Positions 52,628-64,000 of a stretch of DNA of 64,000 bases are shown piece by piece; within the stretch, counting starts at the first letter, position 1, and each line of letters begins with the position of its first letter. The notes below the pieces were generated by a model, which ran no database searches, had not been told where the DNA came from, and saw only the letters and a program-made list of their open reading frames with translations. Origin of the DNA: Roridomyces roridus (taxonomy: Eukaryota; Basidiomycota; Agaricomycetes; Agaricales; Mycenaceae). Location: positions 62,001 to 126,000 of the forward strand of contig JARKIF010000006.1 in NCBI GenBank assembly GCA_029378245.1, given 5' to 3'. A program made the translations under genes and the position numbers.

Positions 52628-55322
52628 TCATCCCTGCATCGAATGGCTTGAATACTGATCATCATGTCCAGCGAGATAAGGCGATCGAGGTCCGCTCCGT
52701 CCCCACCGCCGTACGCGTCTACACTCAATCCGGACACCGTCTTGACTAATTTATTTGTCTGTCTATCTGTCAGGCAGACGGCGATTTGACGCCATGCTCC
52801 AGACTACAGCCCAGATGGAAGGAATGTCGGTGCTGCTGTCAAATTAGCTTGCCTCTTCTGTCAGTGAGCCGCTGGCTAGCTTGCTCTGGGTTCGGCCTTC
52901 GAAGGGTGATTGGTTCTCCTTCCTTGAAAGTACTCTCTCTTCCTGCATTCTGATTTCTCGGTATTCAAGCCATGGGCCATGACCAGGGATCGAGACCGTT
53001 TTGGGTGGCTTCAGCTTCGATGCGGGAGGTTACCGAGTAGTGGATAGTTACTTCCTCTTCTGTTCGAGGGGACTGGAGCCTCCACACCCATTACAGACGA
53101 GGAGGGGTGTGGTCCTGTGGAGCCGACTTTCGGACTTCTCGCAATCGGTGCTGTATCCACATTTCATTTTCGCCTTCATTACTCATTTCAGACTCTAGTA
53201 GAGTCTCGCATCTTATCGCCTTGGGTCTTCGGTCCGTATTCGTCCACGCGCGGAGTGAGAGAGAGCCACAAGATGAATGAATGGATGAAGGAATGGATGA
53301 CGTCCGCACTCGGATCTTGGTATGTAAGCGAGCGAGTGAGTGAATTCGATTCGATTCCCTTCCCTTCCCTTCTCTCTCCGCCGATAGGTCCGCTTCAGGG
53401 AATTCCAGGTGCCCAAGTTTGTGAGATACTCTTCTTCCGTCGGAAGGAAGGAATGGATTGGAGCCACCAAGCTCCACCAAGCCCTTTGGCTCTTCGCTCC
53501 TTGAGATTTAGCGCACAATCTGGCGTGATGCGTCAGCCAGCTGGCTGAATTAGTGTCTCCAGCCCCACTAGTCGGTTTCGTTTTCTGATTTAGCGATTCT
53601 CTCGCAGGTGTGTAGGAGAAGTCGAAGCTGAAGATTTCAGGTGAGTGTTCTGCGTGCCTGTTCTGCCTCGAGTTCTTAAGCGAGCCGTGCGCCACAGAGG
53701 TGAGTAAAGTACACGACATAGCGTGCCTGGAATCGTGGCTGATTCCCCGTCTGCATGCATCCGCGGACCCGAGTCTTGGCGGCGGGCAACATACACACAT
53801 ACCCGCTCCATGGACCCAATGTCCGCTGGGAGTTCGGGCCGTACATACGAATGAAATTCTCGCCGACCTCCTCGGGGAGGTGAGTTCATTTTGACGTCGA
53901 GTGGGTTCTTTGTTATCTTGTTCTTTACACCAAAGCTGACAGGGAACCCTCCCTGCAGTAGTATTACTCTGCTCGAGGTCAAACACACTATTAGACCCAG
54001 GCCCGTATGGTTTGATATCGATAATCAGCGGACTCTGCTCATCGGGGCACCTAGCGAACGAGGGGCGACAACGACAAGACACGACACTGATTCCCGCGAT
54101 GCGTTTTGCTGCTGTGCGAATCAGGTTCATCACCATCATTCGAAGCGAGGAACGGAAGGACGGATGGAAGACGGGTTTAGGTCGGTTTTGGAGCTGGTTC
54201 GTTCTGGTTCGGTTTGCCTTTTGGCCTGCGTGTTACATACATACTATGGTCTTAATTGTCGTACCGGCGACTGTGAATCCGAGAACCCACTCAACTCGGA
54301 ACGAGTGGAATGAAATCACCGAGTCGAGGTAGGGTTTTGAGCTGCTATATCTGGCATTCCGCGGCGCGTGTACCACACCCCACACCGCTGCAGTGCTTGC
54401 AATCCTGTCGAATTAAAGTCAAGTCAGGTAAAACGCCGGCGCGCTAAATAAGTAGCTGGGAACGGCGTTTCATTCATGACTGACAGACAGACACACAGCA
54501 CAGCGAGTGGCACGCGGGACATGGGACCCACCGCGTGCCATGAGGAGAAGAGGATGTCCAGATCGAGGGGCATCCGCGCGGCACGCTGTGAGATTGAAAC
54601 CGATTTCACACACGGCTCTTTGAACACGCCACGAGCGCTTGTTTCACTCGAATGGAATCGTTCCTTCCGAAAATGAGCCTCGGGGCTGATGGCGCCACAA
54701 GGCCCGTTGAGGTCGGCTGGTGCGTTCAAACTCCCTTTTTGCGTTCCTGGCTCAAGTCACAAAAAGTAAAATGGTGCCTCCCGGCGCTTGTCTGACATCG
54801 CTAGCTGAAACGTACTTATGGGAACTTTTTCTTTGGTGCTTGTTTTCTGGACTAAACACGCGCGGAGGCGAAGAAACGGGGTGATGTGTGACATATTTGA
54901 TGTCACATCAGACCGTCTTTTTTTCACTCCCTCATCTCCTCAGGGTGGCACATCCGTCGAAAAGGCTTTTCAATCTGCAGCAACTCTCTATTCAACAATC
55001 CAGGGCTGAATTCCACGCGATTTTCGTGGATTTATGGTCTCATCTCTGTCCGCGGAACTTTCTAGTCTACTTACATACAGATACGCCCGGACACCGACAT
55101 CGGACGCACGAGTAAACGTCTTCGATTACTCATACCCGCGCGCGCAAACCAGCTCGTTACCGATCTATGAACCCTTGATTCGGATTGGATTGGACAATGG
55201 AAACCTGCAAGGGCGATTCTCTTTCCGGACCAAGTACTGCCGTATGCTCCTGCGGTCGAACAGGCTCCAGCTAAAAGCCGCATGTCTGTCGTATCTCTTT
55301 CTGCCCCCCGTTTTCTGTCTGG

Positions 55323-58300
55323 ATGTCTAACGAGTGTGTTCTTTCTTCTCCCGCTCGACGACGACGACGACGAAGACTGACTGACTGGCTTGCTTGCTTC
55401 CCGCAGACGTACCACCACGCCGCCGCCGCCTCGGAATCCTGCTCCTCCAGGCCAGCAACAGCACGTCGTCCCGTATGTCTTTGGAAAACATCCCATTCTT
55501 CTTCCTCGGCTCATGTGCTCTCAGCCCGCCGCCGCCGCCCAATTGCCTCAAACGCAAGACACCTCCAACTGTCGAGGTCTCCCCCCCAGCTGCCCACGCC
55601 GTCCTCGTTGACGACGACGACGAGCAAGACCGCAAGCCTCTCGTCCTCTCGCCAGGCACGCCTCTTCCTCCTGGTGGCGTCAGCGAGTATGCGAGCGGCC
55701 GCGTGATCTGCGAGTCGTGCGGGACGGGAGTATCGTTCCGAGACGAAGATCCGTCCGCGCCGAATGGGGGCTTTACGACGAGGCATTGGGATGCACATCG
55801 GATGGCTTGGTACGTCGTCTTTTTGTCTACGCCGAATGTCGAGGTATTCATTGATTCCAGCACGCCACAGCACCCACATTCGCATCATCATCATCACCAA
55901 AACACCTACCCTCCTCCCCCGCCCTTCGCCCAGCTCTCCCAGCGGCACCACAACTCCTACCCACCCCCAGCAAAACGCCGCCGCGCCAAACGCACCGAGG
56001 AAGAACGCATAGCCTACCTACGCTCCGACCCACACGTAGCCCAATTCGAAGCATACCGCGTCCTCTGCGCGTCGTGCGACAAGTGGATTCGACTGCGTCC
56101 CAATTCGACGTATTGTAGTATTCCGTGGGATGCACACAGGAAGAGTTGTTTGGCGAGGAAAGGGTGCGTTTCTTTTGTTCTCTCTTCCTTTCTCTTCCTT
56201 TCTCGTTTGTTTGTTTCTCGGGCGTTCCCGTCTTGCTCTGCCGTCGGCTGGCTCGACGGTGGCGCACGCCCCCTATTCGCTTCCATTCCATTGTGCGAAT
56301 CCCGGTGAATGACGAGGACCTGTCAACACCTGCCAGCTCCCGCTCATTTCCGCACCTGTCTGTGTCTGTCCAAAAGGCTGCGTCTAGACTCTCTTTCTTT
56401 TCCTTCATTCCTTCCTTCCTTCCCTCCCTCCTTCGCCCTCCCTCTTCTCGCGTCACTCAAAAGCTGACTATAAAATGCCCGCCCACAGGAACGCCCGCGC
56501 GCTCTACGGCTCCTCGAGCTCTTCCAACCCCTCGCACCCCGGCCCCAATACCGCGCACGCCAACGCAATCTTCGAACGTACGGCCATCGAGCGCAGCATG
56601 AACGCAGCAGCGACGGCTGTATTCGCCAAGGACCCTAATGTGCGCAAGTTTGATGCGGAGAGGCTGTTGTGTGGGTTGTGTGACAAGTGCGTTCTTGTCT
56701 TTTCTTTCTTTCTCTTTCTCTTTGTAAGATGCATGCTGATACCTTGATTCAGATGGATTGCGCTCCCTGCTGACGACGTGGACGGCTCGAACTCGATCGG
56801 CGTGTGGCAGCATCATCGCGAGACGTGTCTGAATACCGTCAGCGCGCTCAAGAATGTAGTGTGCGTCTCCCTTCACTCCGTTCTCCCCCTTCCTTTCTAC
56901 ACCCTGCATTTCTACATACGCCGCGGACGCCCTCTATTACCTACATTCTCTCCATTATCTAATAGATTAAACGCGCTGTCGGGCTAGCTCTACGCCCCAC
57001 TTCTGCGCGATTCTCTTCGCCTCCACCCTTATTTCATTCTCCGATCTCATCGCTAACGCCCTCTTTGCAGGTTGTACGGCGGGAACGCGAATCCGACTAC
57101 GCCCAACGGGACGACGAGTGGCAGCAACATGCAGCAAGACGCAGAGGAGGAGCGCAAGCCCGTCGTCACGCCTCCACGTCCATCGTCGGCCGACGCACCT
57201 CTTCCTCAAGCACATGCATATCCACCATCCCTCACTCACGCTGGTGCTCCCTTTGCCCAACCACAACTCCCAACGCACCTCCCTCTCCCCACGGCCCCAC
57301 ACCTCGTACTCGACCTCTCCCCCGCCAACTACGCCGCCCCCCACGAATCACGCCGACGTAATGCCGAGCAGCGTGCTGCTACGTTGCGCGCGGACGTGCT
57401 GATTCGGGAGGTCGAGCCCAATAGGGTCTTTTGCACGCTGTGTACCAAGTGGGTGCAGTTGAGGCAGGATTCGAGTTATTGTGCGTATCCGTGGTTGCAG
57501 CATCGGGGAAAGTGTTTGGCGCGGTAGTGAGTGTCTATCTTTCTTCTTCTTTCTTTCTTTCTTGCCTTCCTCGACGGCTCCATCGACGTGATGCTGACGA
57601 GCCTTACAGCCAACGCCGCGCGCAGAAGGCGCAGGAGGTGTCGACGATCAAAGCCAAGCGTCCCACTAACGCAAGTCAGCACCACTCCACCGCCGGCCTC
57701 TCCCCCGAGTCGGAGGATTCGACTACCCCTGGTGCTGCGCGTCGTGGCGTCGTCGGTGCACCGTCTGTGATGCAGCACCCACCCCGTGCCCATGCTGCTG
57801 TGCGTTCGCTCGTCGCGTGGCCTCCTCATCCTGCTCAGCAGCACCATCACCAGCAGCAGCAGCAGGCAGCGACACCACACGACGTCGACGCCGACGCTGA
57901 TGGGGAGGCGGATGTGGATGCAGAGGGTGAAGTCGATGCTGATGGGGATTCGTATATGGAGGAGGAGCGAGCGGCGAATGGGAATAATGCGGCTGCGATC
58001 TTGCGTCGGGCGGTTCCTGCTACGTTTGCGGATCTCGATTCTGAGGCTGGACGGTGTGTTCCTTTCTCGCTCTCTCCCCTCCTTCTCTTCCTCTCCTCTC
58101 CTCTCCTCCTCATCCCGTCACCTGACCCATCTCATCTCACCTCGTCGTTGACACTGCATCGATGCTAACGCCAACCGACAGACGAATCTTCATCCACTCC
58201 TCAATCGCCTACCTCTTCCGCACGACCTACGAACCCGCACACGACAGACTATCCATCTCGGCCCTCCTGGCGTACCTCAACACCGCCATGCCGGCTGATA

Positions 58301-58422
58301 AGCATGAGGACTTTGATACCGGCGAGGTTGTTAGGGGTGCGGCTGCTTTGGCTGCTTCGGGTGCGAGGCGAGATGGGAGGATGAGGTTTGCGTTGGAGGG
58401 AGATATGTTGCGCGTTGTCTGA
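55323..58422 (+). CDS. multi-zinc-finger-like protein with four CX2C...HX3C repeats, nine exons
   Basis: Exons 55323-55333, 55407-55472, 55525-55809, 55861-56163, 56489-56686, 56753-56860, 57071-57523, 57610-58053 and 58182-58422 total 2109 nt, 702 residues. Four copies of one motif are present: C-ES-C...H-RMA-C, C-AS-C-DKWIRLR...H-RKS-C, C-GL-C-DKWIALP...H-RET-C and C-TL-C-TKWVQLR...H-RGK-C. Each has Cys-x2-Cys, a Trp in the last three, an aromatic W shortly before His, and Cys four after it, a plausible zinc site. The last Cys of repeat 1 is made across a splice junction. Between repeats lie Pro/His/Ala-rich linkers with basic KRRRAKR-type stretches; the C-terminal 80 residues are ordered-looking. 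Such proteins occur in mushrooms without known function; nuclear nucleic-acid binding is a guess. Confidence 0.8.
56164..56488 (+). other. unusually long pyrimidine-rich intron
   Basis: 325-nt intron of the zinc-motif gene with TTTCTC and CCTTCCTTCC runs on the sense strand; most introns in this window are 45-70 nt. Confidence 0.6.
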
Positions 58423-59855
58423 GAGCGGAGTTGTAGTGTTTTCTTGTGCCGATGGACGGACGATGATTGAAATAATGCGATATCTTGACAATCCTTGTTT
58501 ACTACGTATGTACTACTCATCTGCTAGTTGCAATTGGGCTTCAGAACTGCCGGCGATGCCGTGTTGGCCGAGTCAGAAGCACGAACCGTCGGGTTTCAAC
58601 CCTGTCTCCCAGCCGTCGAGTTGCCGTCGGACTCATAATTTAGTGTTGATCGGAAGCAAGTCGGCCTGCTGATCCGAGCTCGGGATCACCTTATTTTCGT
58701 ACGGAATGTTCGACATCCTCAGGTATGCTTGAACACGGCTGCATTGTGTCATATCCCACTCGAGTCCGGGAGCAGCGCGCGGTGTGTGCATCAAATTCAA
58801 CCAAGTGTTGACCGGCCAACTCGGACACGCTGTCATACGACCAATTGTTGACAATCTTCGTCTCTGCCTGTGGGACCTGGCCACGCTTCTCTTCGATGCC
58901 TTCAGTTTCAATGCTACGAGTCTTGACGGGTATCTATCATACTGGCACCCGGTGATCAGAGTCCAGACATAAAATCTAACCTAGTTCTTTGTTTTTGGTG
59001 CCAGTGGGCCATAGAATTGCTTCCTGTTTCTCAGTAAATTTTCAGCGACTTGGTATCCTCCGGCGCCTCCGAATCTGGTCATGAGCAAGGCGACTTCCCG
59101 GTGAAGCTTCGTTCGAATCTCGATTAATTTCGAGCCCCGGCTGATAAATAGTCGGCTTGCGAGATTCTTTTCGTTTTTTGTCTCGCAGCCACAAACGTTA
59201 CCGATCAGTGATCACTCTTGCTTAGACTTGTGCAGATGGGATATTACAAAAGGAGACTCGTTCCATGCTACGATGGATTGACTATTCATAATTCAAGGCA
59301 CAATCGGAATTCTCGGCGCGCAACGACGGGGAAGTGTGTCTTTATATTCTCTCACATCTTGACCCTCATTCATCCGTTTCCCAACACACTTTCAATTGGT
59401 GAGGAGCCGCAGCGTGGAGTCGCAGATCCGAACGCGGGGAAGGATGAGAATTCAAAAGCATGCGCTGAGTGCGATGTGTCTACTGGACATCTCATCCTCA
59501 GCGTCGGATGGTGTATTCATCGCACTACAGCCTCGAAAATTTTGTGCCGGCTGGAGATTCGGGTGTATGATGAAGAAGCGGAACATGGCAAGTCACAAGT
59601 GGAGCTCGCTTGCTGAGGACAGCGAAACCGATTCAAGGGCATAATCACCTACGTGCATAGATTTTTCCGAATCACAATCGAGAGTAACAAGTAAAGACAA
59701 ATGTGCACGGGTAGATTGGAACCACGGACATTCCGTGCGGTGCGCTCACATTGCCCTTTACGGACTCTCGCAGGCATTCAAACACCAAACACATTCCCAT
59801 TCCGTAACACAGATCAAATGAAGCCTTTATCCTATTCCCTCGCACACCACAGAAA
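58423..59855. other. 1.4 kb without a supported gene
   Basis: Overlapping short frames (up to 132 codons, 59218-59616) with no domains. The right end is the presumed 3' flank of the secreted-protein gene. Confidence 0.45.
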
Positions 59856-60210
59856 TTACGGGCACGGAACATCGCAAGTACAATCCGCCGCGCAGGTCGC
59901 GTCCGAAATGTCCGGCGTCGCGCCGTTGGCGGAGCACGACCAGGGGAGCGCCTGGCATGCCAGTTGCTGGTTGACGCCGCCCTGGCAAAGGAGGAAGGGC
60001 AAAAGATCGCAATGGAGCTGTGAGGATAGTCGTCAGCTACTTTCGACATGCAAGAGGAGAACGTGTAACCTGAGGCTCGTGGGCGCCGAGCTCAGCGACG
60101 GGCTAGGAGGCGGGAATTCAGTTCCACGACGGGTGGGGAGAAAAACGATCACGAACGTTGGCTGCCGCGAGGGCGATGACCGAAGCGATGAAAACAGCGA
60201 GGAGTTGCAT
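59856..60210 (-). CDS. small secreted cysteine-rich protein, 82 residues, three exons
   Basis: Exon 1 (60210-60157) encodes the signal peptide MQLLAVFIASVIALAAAN. A 33-nt exon 2 adds PVAELGAHEPQ, and exon 3 (60017-59856) encodes the mature core LHCDLLPFLLCQGGVNQQLA then CQALPWSCSANG and DATCAADCTCDVPCP. All junctions are GT-AG and in phase 0. The core has eight cysteines in 53 residues, consistent with disulfide bonding after secretion. The pattern 'C..GG.N..LAC..L...C......DA.C...C.C' recurs in mushroom secreted proteins of unknown role. The unspliced sequence has an in-frame stop after exon 1, so splicing is required. Confidence 0.72.
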
Positions 60211-60709
60211 TTGCAGAGTGGAATCTAATGGATAGTCCCTGTACTGGGCGTCTTATATACCCTCAGCGGAGCTCAATTGTGTAATGCTCCTCGCATTCAG
60301 TCACTGTGAAACTACTCGGACGCCGCCGAAGAACGCCGAAGCCGTTCATTTTAGTGGCATTTTCACATCGGCAGCTGCGGGTGCGGGATTTTCCTACCTA
60401 CCTACACTCAACTGCAATATAAACATCGCGCTGGACGGCCTTGGCATAAGCGAAGCCACAATGGAGGTCCGAGGTAATTTAGCTGTCATAAGCAAGACCG
60501 GTACTTTCGAGACTCGACATCACCGAGGTGAATAAAACTTCATTGAACCATAATACAGCGTGCCGAGTCTGCCGCCTCACTTCTGATCATCTATCATTGA
60601 TACTAGTATCTGTACCAAGGACAGCTATGCCGGCACGGGATCAGTGAATCGTTGCTGCGAGCACTGCCATCGCTACCAACTCCTTGTTCCTCCCACCACC
60701 CACCCAACG
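60211..60709. promoter_or_regulatory. divergent intergenic region, secreted protein and F-box/LRR gene
   Basis: 500 bp between divergent starts. A TATATA-like sequence (TTATATACCC, about 60251-60260) lies 41 bp or more upstream of the secreted-protein start on the minus strand. No other motif is assigned. Confidence 0.4.
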
Positions 60710-62168
60710 ATGATTCTGTGTCTTGCGACCGAACTCTTGCAAGAGATTGGAATGGAGGTAAGTATCAAGCACACCAATTCTCTTACCCAAGCGATCGTCG
60801 CACGCAGCTCAGCCAACGGGACCAAGCCCATTTCCGCGCCGCCACCAAGTACCTCGCTCGAGCCCTCAACCCCGTCTTCTTCTCCCTTGTTACGATCAAA
60901 ACAGGCACATTTCTGCATCACGGCAATAAACGACTCGGCTCTGACCTACTCACTGCCTTGGCGACGGGGGACACGGGGTGGAATGCCCACGCGCGCGAGC
61001 TAGTTATTACTCACGGGCCTTGGTTCGCTCCCCAGAAACGCAGTCCCGAGGAAGCTTTGAAGGAGGAGGAGACGCAGAGGCTTTTGACTGCTGCGCTGGG
61101 GGCTCTGGTCCATGTACACGCTGTCAAGTACGCAATTATAAGCTCCTGGATTCTGCTGACTTTCCACTCAAAGATGGGAGATGTCGAGCCGCATGAACCT
61201 TCCTTACCAGCGAGCCGTAATCTACCAGTTCCTAGAGAAATCCACAAATCTGGAGGTACTCGACGTCGATGTCTCGGAGCACGAGGGCTTCGACTTTCCT
61301 CAACTCGGCGGGCTACGCAGCATCACGCTCAAGACCCCAGGACGGCTTCCTTCGTTCCCTGGCCATGGCCAGTCCGCCGGTGGGCCCCCAGTTTACCCCC
61401 AACTACTCAAGCTCGTCGTGACGCAAAAGCAACTCAGCGTACTTCACCTCGAAGGATCCAAGCTGGAGTGGTCCGGAATTTGGGGCCAGCTACGCCAAGC
61501 TAGGGTGCATCTGACGGAACTCACAACGGGCATCGTCACTCAAGAGTTTATGGACTATTTGTCGAGTTACACAGGGCTCAAGAAGTTGAGTCTCACGTTC
61601 CATGACTACATGAGCCGGGAGGAGAACAATCTCGCAGAGGCGTTTTACGCACGCGCTATTGCGCCACACATTGAATCGCTCGTTGAGCTCTGCTGTCCGG
61701 CAGGCTACGAGTCAGATTTCAGCTTCGGTCCTCACAATGTTGCCGTCGTGTATCGATTCACTCGACTCAGACATCTAGGAATGAGCGTCAATGCGCCGCG
61801 GGTGGAATTCAACGAGATGGCCAGCCCACGTGGGATTGAAGATTATTCCGTTCAAATCGAACAAACTGATATAGATACAACTGTGGTCCGTACCATCCAT
61901 CTCTCTCACCTTCCGAGTCGATCCCAGCGTGTTGCAGAATTCCCTTCTGGACACAGCGGCAACCTATTCCCGGTTACGCACGCTCAGCATCTTCGCCGCG
62001 GAACCAGAGCGGAATCGTGCTCTTCGGCACGGTCACGGCTTCATCCACCAAAGGCGTGCCGTTGAAGTAGCTATCACGCGTGCCACCAAGAGCTACCACT
62101 GGGCTGGCCCAGCTCGATTCGCGGTTTTTGCTGGTGATGGAAGGAACAAACCGAGTAGGATTGTTTGA
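60710..62168 (+). CDS. F-box/LRR-like protein, parent of the 35-kb relict
   Basis: Exon 1 (60710-60757) encodes MILCLATELLQEIGME, the beginning of an F-box-like helix. Exon 2 (60808-61127) continues LSQRDQAHFRAATKYLARAL with NPVFFSLVTIKTGTF, and exon 3 starts at 61174. LRR-like segments follow: NLEVLDVDVSEHEGFD, GLRSITLKTPGR, QLSVLHLEGSKL, GLKKLSLTFHDY and RLRHLGMSVNAPR. The end, LQNSLLDTAATYSRLRTLSI ... NKPSRIV at TGA 62166-62168, is in a shifted frame. An 88-nt intron with a GTGGGA donor (about 61830) would join it in phase, as would a 28-nt one that is too short for fungi; a frameshift is the other possibility. The role is inferred as an SCF-type substrate receptor; target unknown. Confidence 0.6.
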
Positions 62169-62580
62169 CCGACTGTTCGATATTATCACCCGTGGAAGAC
62201 TAGGAAGTACATCGGTTTGTGCAACGGGTCCGAATCTCGCCCTGTCTATAACTGTGAAGTCGGGCAAGTGAAGCCAACGCACAACATCTGCTTCCCGGGT
62301 CCCTCTGCGGAATATTGGCCGTCTTGGTTTTGCTCATTCGAGCAATGAATCCCGGAAAGTGGTGGACAGTGATGCCGCCAAAGTTGAGAGAAGACATGGA
62401 GATAGTGATCCGAACTCACTTTTCCTACGCGTCATATTTCACTCGAGTCCTTTCACAAACAGAGAACCAACAGAGAACCCGATCCCGGCGATCCGGGATA
62501 TTTACTTATCCCGGCGGTGTTCCGTGATCGACTGACTGCGGCCGCATATAGCCGACTCCTTCCGCTCTCCACCTACCGCC
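62169..62580. other. spacer before the thioesterase gene
   Basis: Only short frames are present. It holds the presumed promoter of the gene at 62581; no clear TATA box. Confidence 0.45.
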
Positions 62581-64000
62581 ATGTCAATGTCATCAACGCT
62601 GGCGCGCTACACCGCGCTCGCCGTGGGTCGCACTCCGCCAAAACTGCTATCGGCGCTGGAAAGACTGCCCTTGACCTCGGCGAAATACCTCGTCGCCCTC
62701 TTGTTCCTGCTCAATTACGGCGGTTGGCCGCTTGCATGGCATGGTACGTCTTTGCTCACGCACTGCCCGATTCCGAGTCCCAATCGTCTCTTTCCCAGCT
62801 CGCATCATGTCACCTCTCTTCGAAGGATTCTTGGCAATTCACCTCATCAAGCTCCTTCACATATTCTCCCCCAAGCAATCCAGAAAAGCGGCCCTCGAGG
62901 CCTGGTACGAGTCCCAAATGCCCATAGGAGAGCATCCGTTCCGCAAGGTCTGGACGCGGGGAGGATCCGTACGTCTGGATCAGAGTGATTTCAATATGCA
63001 CATGTCCAATTCTTCGTATGCGATGGTGAGGCGTCTGCTGTCTGGAGTTGACTGAGATTCGAATGTACTTATTCAGATCCTGGATTCTGCTCGGCTGCGT
63101 CTTGCGCTCTCGGCGTTCCCGAATATATTCCGATCTGGGGGTTGGGTACCTCTTTCAGGTGCGTGTGTCCCTTCCAACTTGGATTCAATGCACTAATTTC
63201 GTCGAAGCCACGCACTTTCACTTCATCCGTGAGATACCTATCTTCTCTCGGTACGAGGTGCGCGTCACTATCGGCTCATTTGACGACAAATGGGTAGGCA
63301 GCTCAGGTCTTGAAAATCTTGCACTTGGACTCACAGTTCTCCCAGCTCTGGGTCGTATCACGGTTCGTCAAGCCGGTATCTGTCTCGAAAAACCGGAGAA
63401 CCCCATTGCCACCTCAAAACCCACTGGCAACCACGGATAGCGGTGCTTCCTCCTCAGCCAACGCCTCGTCATCCAACCCCGAAGCTATCGCACAATCGCT
63501 CCTTGCCCGCGAAGCCGCCAAGACAGAGCCCGACGGCGCCCTGTTGTACTGTAATCCGTCTTCTCTCCACAGTCTCCCTCAGGCCCTGATACCGCCTCCA
63601 GCTATCACCGTCGAACAATTCTGCTTCAAACAAGGCAGGATGACTGTCCCCCCGGGCATCGTTCTCGCTGCAAATGGTTTCCACTCTGGCGCCGGCGCCT
63701 CCGTGCCCTCAGCCTCCCACAAAATTAAAGGGAAGCCCGCGCCCCCACCGCATTGGCCCGCCGTCCGCAGACTCATGCGTTCATCTGGTTTGAAAGATCT
63801 AGCGAGGTTTTATGCGGGTGGGTGGAAGGATGTGCCAGAGGGCGAGCGGTGGTGGGAGGAGGCGATGAAGCATTGTGAGGAGGAGAGAAGGGTCAGGTTG
63901 AGTCCTTTTGTTGGTGGAGATGGAGATGGAGGAGAGGTGTTGGGCGGATTGAAGGGTGGTATGGAAGGGGTGAGAGGGCTGGGTGAGGTTGGTGCGATTC
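62581..64000 (+). CDS. THEM6-like hotdog thioesterase family protein, 3' end beyond the window
   Basis: ATG 62581 (MSMSSTLARYTALAVGRTPP) leads to an N-terminal hydrophobic anchor (SAKYLVALLFLLNYGGWPLA). Exons after short GT-AG introns give HARIMSPLFEGFLAIHLIKL, then HPFRKVWTRGGSVRLDQSDF with NMHMSNSSYAM plus ILDSARLRLALSAFPNIF, then ATHFHFIREIPIFSRYEVRV with TIGSFDDKW plus LWVVSRFVKP. The 'D.N.H..N..Y....D..R' block and 'F.REI....Y.V......DDKW' are the hallmarks of the 4HBT_2/THEM6 family. A Ser-rich linker precedes EQFCFKQGRMTVPPGIVLAA and NGF. The frame is still open at 64000. Acyl-CoA thioesterase activity is possible but unproven for fungal members. Confidence 0.8.

Larger units (their letters stand above)
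51051..55322. other. 4.3 kb without a supported gene
   Basis: Holds two diverged direct repeats (52103 and 52514) and several long but domain-less frames, including 51315-52013 (plus) and a 308-codon minus frame at 53213-54139 rich in Arg/Cys/Ser. None has splice or start support. Confidence 0.45.

Noticed and set aside
53213..54139. 308-codon open frame on the minus strand
   Set aside because: Long, but rich in Arg/Cys/Ser with no domain, no start context and no splice partners, and overlapped by frames on the other strand. More likely a chance frame.

Overview
The window is nuclear DNA of a filamentous basidiomycete, most likely an Agaricomycete. Genes are split by many short (about 45-90 nt) GT-AG introns, and several gene families are typical of that class: a laccase with up to 17 exons, paired DUF6534 membrane proteins, F-box/LRR proteins, small secreted cysteine-rich proteins and a chromodomain Ty3/Gypsy retrotransposon. 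A laccase, a glyoxal-oxidase-like copper radical oxidase and a CE1 esterase with a fungal cellulose-binding module suggest a wood- or litter-decaying life style. All exon models were spliced by eye. Where stated, total coding length is divisible by three and the diagnostic motifs are restored by splicing.

1-9 kb: the 3' end of a BTB/POZ gene, a hypothetical gene, a 70-residue secreted protein facing a complete laccase across a 345-bp intergenic region, a decayed SWIM/RING-type zinc-finger pseudogene, a twin-CX9C mitochondrial protein resembling complex I assembly factor NDUFAF8, a conserved hypothetical gene, and a small protein with a cysteine-rich tail. 10-15 kb: two tandem DUF6534 membrane-protein genes. 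16-21 kb: a multi-exon Agaricomycete-specific hypothetical gene and a protein resembling PD-(D/E)XK nucleases without the catalytic residues.

23-30.3 kb: a young chromodomain Gypsy retrotransposon with apparently identical 162-bp LTRs and a GAATG target duplication. Its gag is split by about 1.4 kb of foreign sequence. It is followed by a 241-bp tandem duplication and relict repeats. 32-39 kb: a GATA factor whose zinc finger is encoded across a 12-nt exon, a relict of an F-box-type gene, an intact F-box gene and some poorly supported ORFs.

42.8-51 kb: the copper radical oxidase and the CE1-CBM1 esterase, separated by a repeat-rich tract (44.9-49.7 kb). That tract holds an inverted-repeat element, a 94-bp segment also found at 31.7 kb, and a cluster of three hairpins that share one loop sequence but have different, self-complementary stems. 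55-64 kb: a nine-exon protein with four repeats of a CX2C...HX3C zinc-binding motif, a small secreted cysteine-rich protein, an F-box/LRR-like gene that is the parent of the 35-kb relict, and a THEM6-type hotdog thioesterase gene running off the end.

The secreted enzymes fit together as a lignocellulose set: laccase and peroxide-generating oxidase act on lignin, and the esterase deacylates cell-wall polysaccharide. They are not co-located tightly enough to call a cluster. No rRNA, CRISPR array or convincing tRNA was seen.
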